From contig JAJEKV010000049.1 in assembly GCA_021234155.1 (NCBI GenBank), forward strand, positions 2,201,487 through 2,265,486: a DNA stretch of 64,000 nt, written 5' to 3'. The position numbers and the translations under genes were made by a program. Position 1 is the stretch's first letter. Each line of letters begins with the position of its first letter. Source of the stretch: Isoetes taiwanensis. Lineage: Eukaryota > Streptophyta > Lycopodiopsida > Isoetales > Isoetaceae. The notes beneath the pieces are model-generated. The model saw only the letters and a program-made list of their open reading frames with translations. It ran no database searches and was not told the origin of the DNA. Shown here in pieces: positions 61,901 through 64,000 of the stretch.

Positions 61901-63000
61901 ATGATTCCATCTATCCCTGTACATAGAAAGCTTTACAAGACCAATGAAGAAGATGAATTGCAATTAAGACCACTCCATAAGAGGCATATGCCTAAAGAAA
62001 GATGATCTGGAAAAGGAAGGGCATAGACACATTCTTATCTGAATAACCCTCTGCACTATCAAGTCTCCTCATGAAGTACAAATCTCATGAAGTACAAGTC
62101 TCAAAACGACAACGTCTCAGAGAACCAAGGGTCCGTAATCCTTTTGCAAGGGCTCCAAAGCAGATGTTGCAGAGAGAAAGCCGTTGAGACACAAGACCCT
62201 TGAACAAGATGGATTGCGCTTCCGTCCACACTCCAGAAGAACCACACTCCAGAAGAACGATATGCCTAAGAAAATATAATCAAAGAAGAGAGGAGACCAG
62301 TACATCCTTATCTGGTACATCCTTGGCTTACTCCCATAGAAAGGTCTTCCGTTTGATAAGAGTTATGACATATACATAAACCTTTGACCAAAATAAACTT
62401 GGAAAAACATTCTAGCAAGAAGAGCTATCACATGCATACCAGAACACAAATTAAATATGAAGGTTGTATGAAAAGAAGCTTCCCAGAATTAGCCAATAGA
62501 CCCTATAAAAGAACAAGACATGGCCATTCAAATAGCAACACTGCTGCCAGGTAACACAAGCCTCTATCTATGGAAATAAAGAACATGGTCAAGGCGTTGA
62601 AGAGACTGCAAACTGGAGAAATATAGCAACCGGTTATTGCAAATAACTTCCAATCACCAAGGGGCTCTTTACTTGACAATCTAGAACCAATTGCAAGACG
62701 AATAATATGCATCAAATTACAGCATGTAGAGAACAAAGCCTACGGAAGGTCCTTCTCAGCATTGCTTGCTTCCCAATAGACTACAAAAACCATCCACTCA
62801 AGCTCCTGTACTATGCAAAATCGAAAAAGCTACAAAAGACTCAAGGAGAAATAGACAAAACAAAAGCAATCTATGAACTCAGAGGTGCAACACAGCTCAA
62901 GAAAATCAGATATAACAAGAGCAATCCATGAATTGAAACTCATGAATTGAGAGATGCAAGATTTACTTGAAAAACAAGAATATCTTCCATAGCAATGGAT
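58946..63000. other. A-rich non-coding interior between large repeats
   Basis: About 4 kb without any recognisable protein. Internal duplications occur: AAACCAAGTCTT-ACCAACAA at 59641-59728 (about 44 bp units), and ACCTTTTTGCAAGATGATTT versus ACCTTTGGCAAGATGATTCC, 106 bp apart at 61781 and 61887. The whole may be a large retrotransposon derivative, but this is inference. Confidence 0.5.
61781..61970 (+). repeat. Imperfect tandem repeat, 106 bp period
   Basis: Both units contain GCAAGATGAT, CATCTATCC, TGTACATAGAAAGC and GAAGAAGA-GAATTGCAAT. The first differs by about ten substitutions. Confidence 0.85.
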
Positions 63001-63252
63001 TACCTCCTTCAAGCGAATATCTGACCAGAGGATTACTGACCTGGGAACTCCTGGCCAAGCGGAAGTCCGTATATCTCAAGCGGGATCTGGTTAATGTGGC
63101 CAGATTTCCCGTTATCAGCCACTCATTCGCGACATCCCCATCGATGGGCATGGGCTTCAGCCGCCATACCCCATTCATGGGGCAGGGGTTCCGGATGCCC
63201 ATGCGAAGTCCGCGAAGGGGATATGTATATTCCATGCTGCTTGCCGTGCGAT
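63001..63252. other. GC-richer island abutting large repeat copy 2
   Basis: Roughly 250 bp distinctly richer in G and C than the A-rich DNA on both sides, ending where copy 2 begins at 63253. Both strands have an open frame of 95-112 codons; neither matches a family I know. It may be an insertion of foreign origin, possibly organellar, but I cannot identify it. Confidence 0.4.
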
Positions 63253-64000
63253 GATTCTTGCAAAACTCGCAAAGGGACGTTTCCACATGCATCTTGAGCA
63301 AATCTGCAAAAAGAACAAAGTAACCTCTGGTGCGAGGGCCCCAACCTTGGCACCACCGCTAATGTCCAACACGACTCCAACATGCCAAAACTCTAGCAAA
63401 ACTCGAATGAAATCCTCTAAATGCTTGGTCCATAATGAATCCTTATGAACACCAACATAGTCAGCAGTTCAAAACCACATCCATCTCGAGCAAAATCTGC
63501 AAAAAGAAAACAGTGAAAAACACCTGGCACGAGGACCTCAATCTTGGCACGAGGACTATCACATCTTGACACACGAGGGCCAACCACCATGGCATAAAGG
63601 CCATCAACATCATCTAAAATAAGCAGCACAAATGATGCACTGCAACAAAGGCCTTACCACCCACTTAAATCCAAACACTCAAGACTTGAGACTTGCAGCA
63701 ACCGCAATGCATGGCATGAGAGCTCCAAATGCATAAAGCAAGATACCATAACAAGATCAAGAAGTCAACAACAAAACAATCATCAACAGGAGAAACTAAG
63801 ACATCAACTAAAGAAAATTTCAATAACGCAGGGCTAAACAACTTAAATGGGAGGGGGGGAGGGTGGGATAAGCGACCATAAAGGGAGAGGCTCAAAGACG
63901 GCTGATGAAATGAACGAGATGCAAATGGCTATAAATACTCTAAGGGAACTCAACAACTAGCCTCAAAGCGATTTATCCGCTAATCTTGAAGCATGAGATA
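63253..64000. repeat. Large direct repeat, copy 2 (runs to window end)
   Basis: Near-identical to 58167-58910. A one-base difference in the G run (AAGGGG versus AAGGG) and divergence in the last ~40 bp were noticed. The right edge may lie outside the window. Confidence 0.92.

Overview
This is nuclear DNA of a eukaryote, most likely a land plant with swimming sperm such as a fern, lycophyte, bryophyte, cycad or Ginkgo. The evidence is: genes split by GT-AG introns, AT-rich intergenic DNA, chromodomain Ty3/gypsy (chromovirus) remains, L1-type and other LINEs, a tRNA-iMet-primed TRIM, Helitron-like 3' ends, and a DEAD-box helicase pseudogene of plant type. The one gene that reads as intact from start to stop over several exons is at 36517-42430. 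It encodes a DRC1-type subunit of the axonemal nexin-dynein regulatory complex. Flowering plants and conifers lack motile flagella, so this argues against both groups. The exact species is not identified.

Layout. 1-3.4 kb: non-coding DNA bounded by two nearly identical copies of a ~414 bp repeat. 3.5-4.8 kb: an uninterrupted ORF of 442 codons (410 from the preferred Met) with no family I recognise. 5.1-11.8 kb: a decayed chromovirus whose gag lies on the minus strand and whose pol lies on the plus strand, followed by a polypurine tract and one 1.6 kb LTR. 12-17 kb: a tRNA-derived SINE-like unit, an 84 bp tandem duplication and a second, more decayed gypsy copy. 17.7-22.6 kb: a dispersed palindrome-headed repeat, a DEAD-box helicase pseudogene, and a ~207 bp tandem repeat with TATA-like motifs. 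25.6-26.7 kb: a ~0.8 kb pyrimidine-only-like tract followed by about 30 ATCT repeats. 27-36 kb: mostly non-coding, with three Helitron-like 3' termini and two in-phase putative exons of an unknown gene. 36.5-42.4 kb: DRC1. 43.5-48.7 kb: small elements (LINE tails, a tRNA-Leu fragment, a 472 bp fold-back element, a 333 bp TRIM, an ATTCT array). 48.8-52 kb: a broken unknown gene interrupted by a 5'-truncated LINE. 52.2-56.6 kb: a degenerate L1-type LINE. 56.6-57.7 kb: a patch of shuffled short repeats that share a CCATTCTAG core. 58.2-64 kb: two near-identical copies (more than 740 bp) of one sequence, 5086 bp apart, around a long non-coding A-rich interior.

How the parts relate. Nothing here resembles an operon or a multi-gene pathway. 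The window is one cilium/flagellum gene in a sea of mobile elements of at least seven kinds, many nested or rearranged. The items most worth following up are the intact unknown ORF beside the inverted gag, the TRIM with target-site duplication, the CCATTCTAG patch, and the palindrome-headed repeat family.
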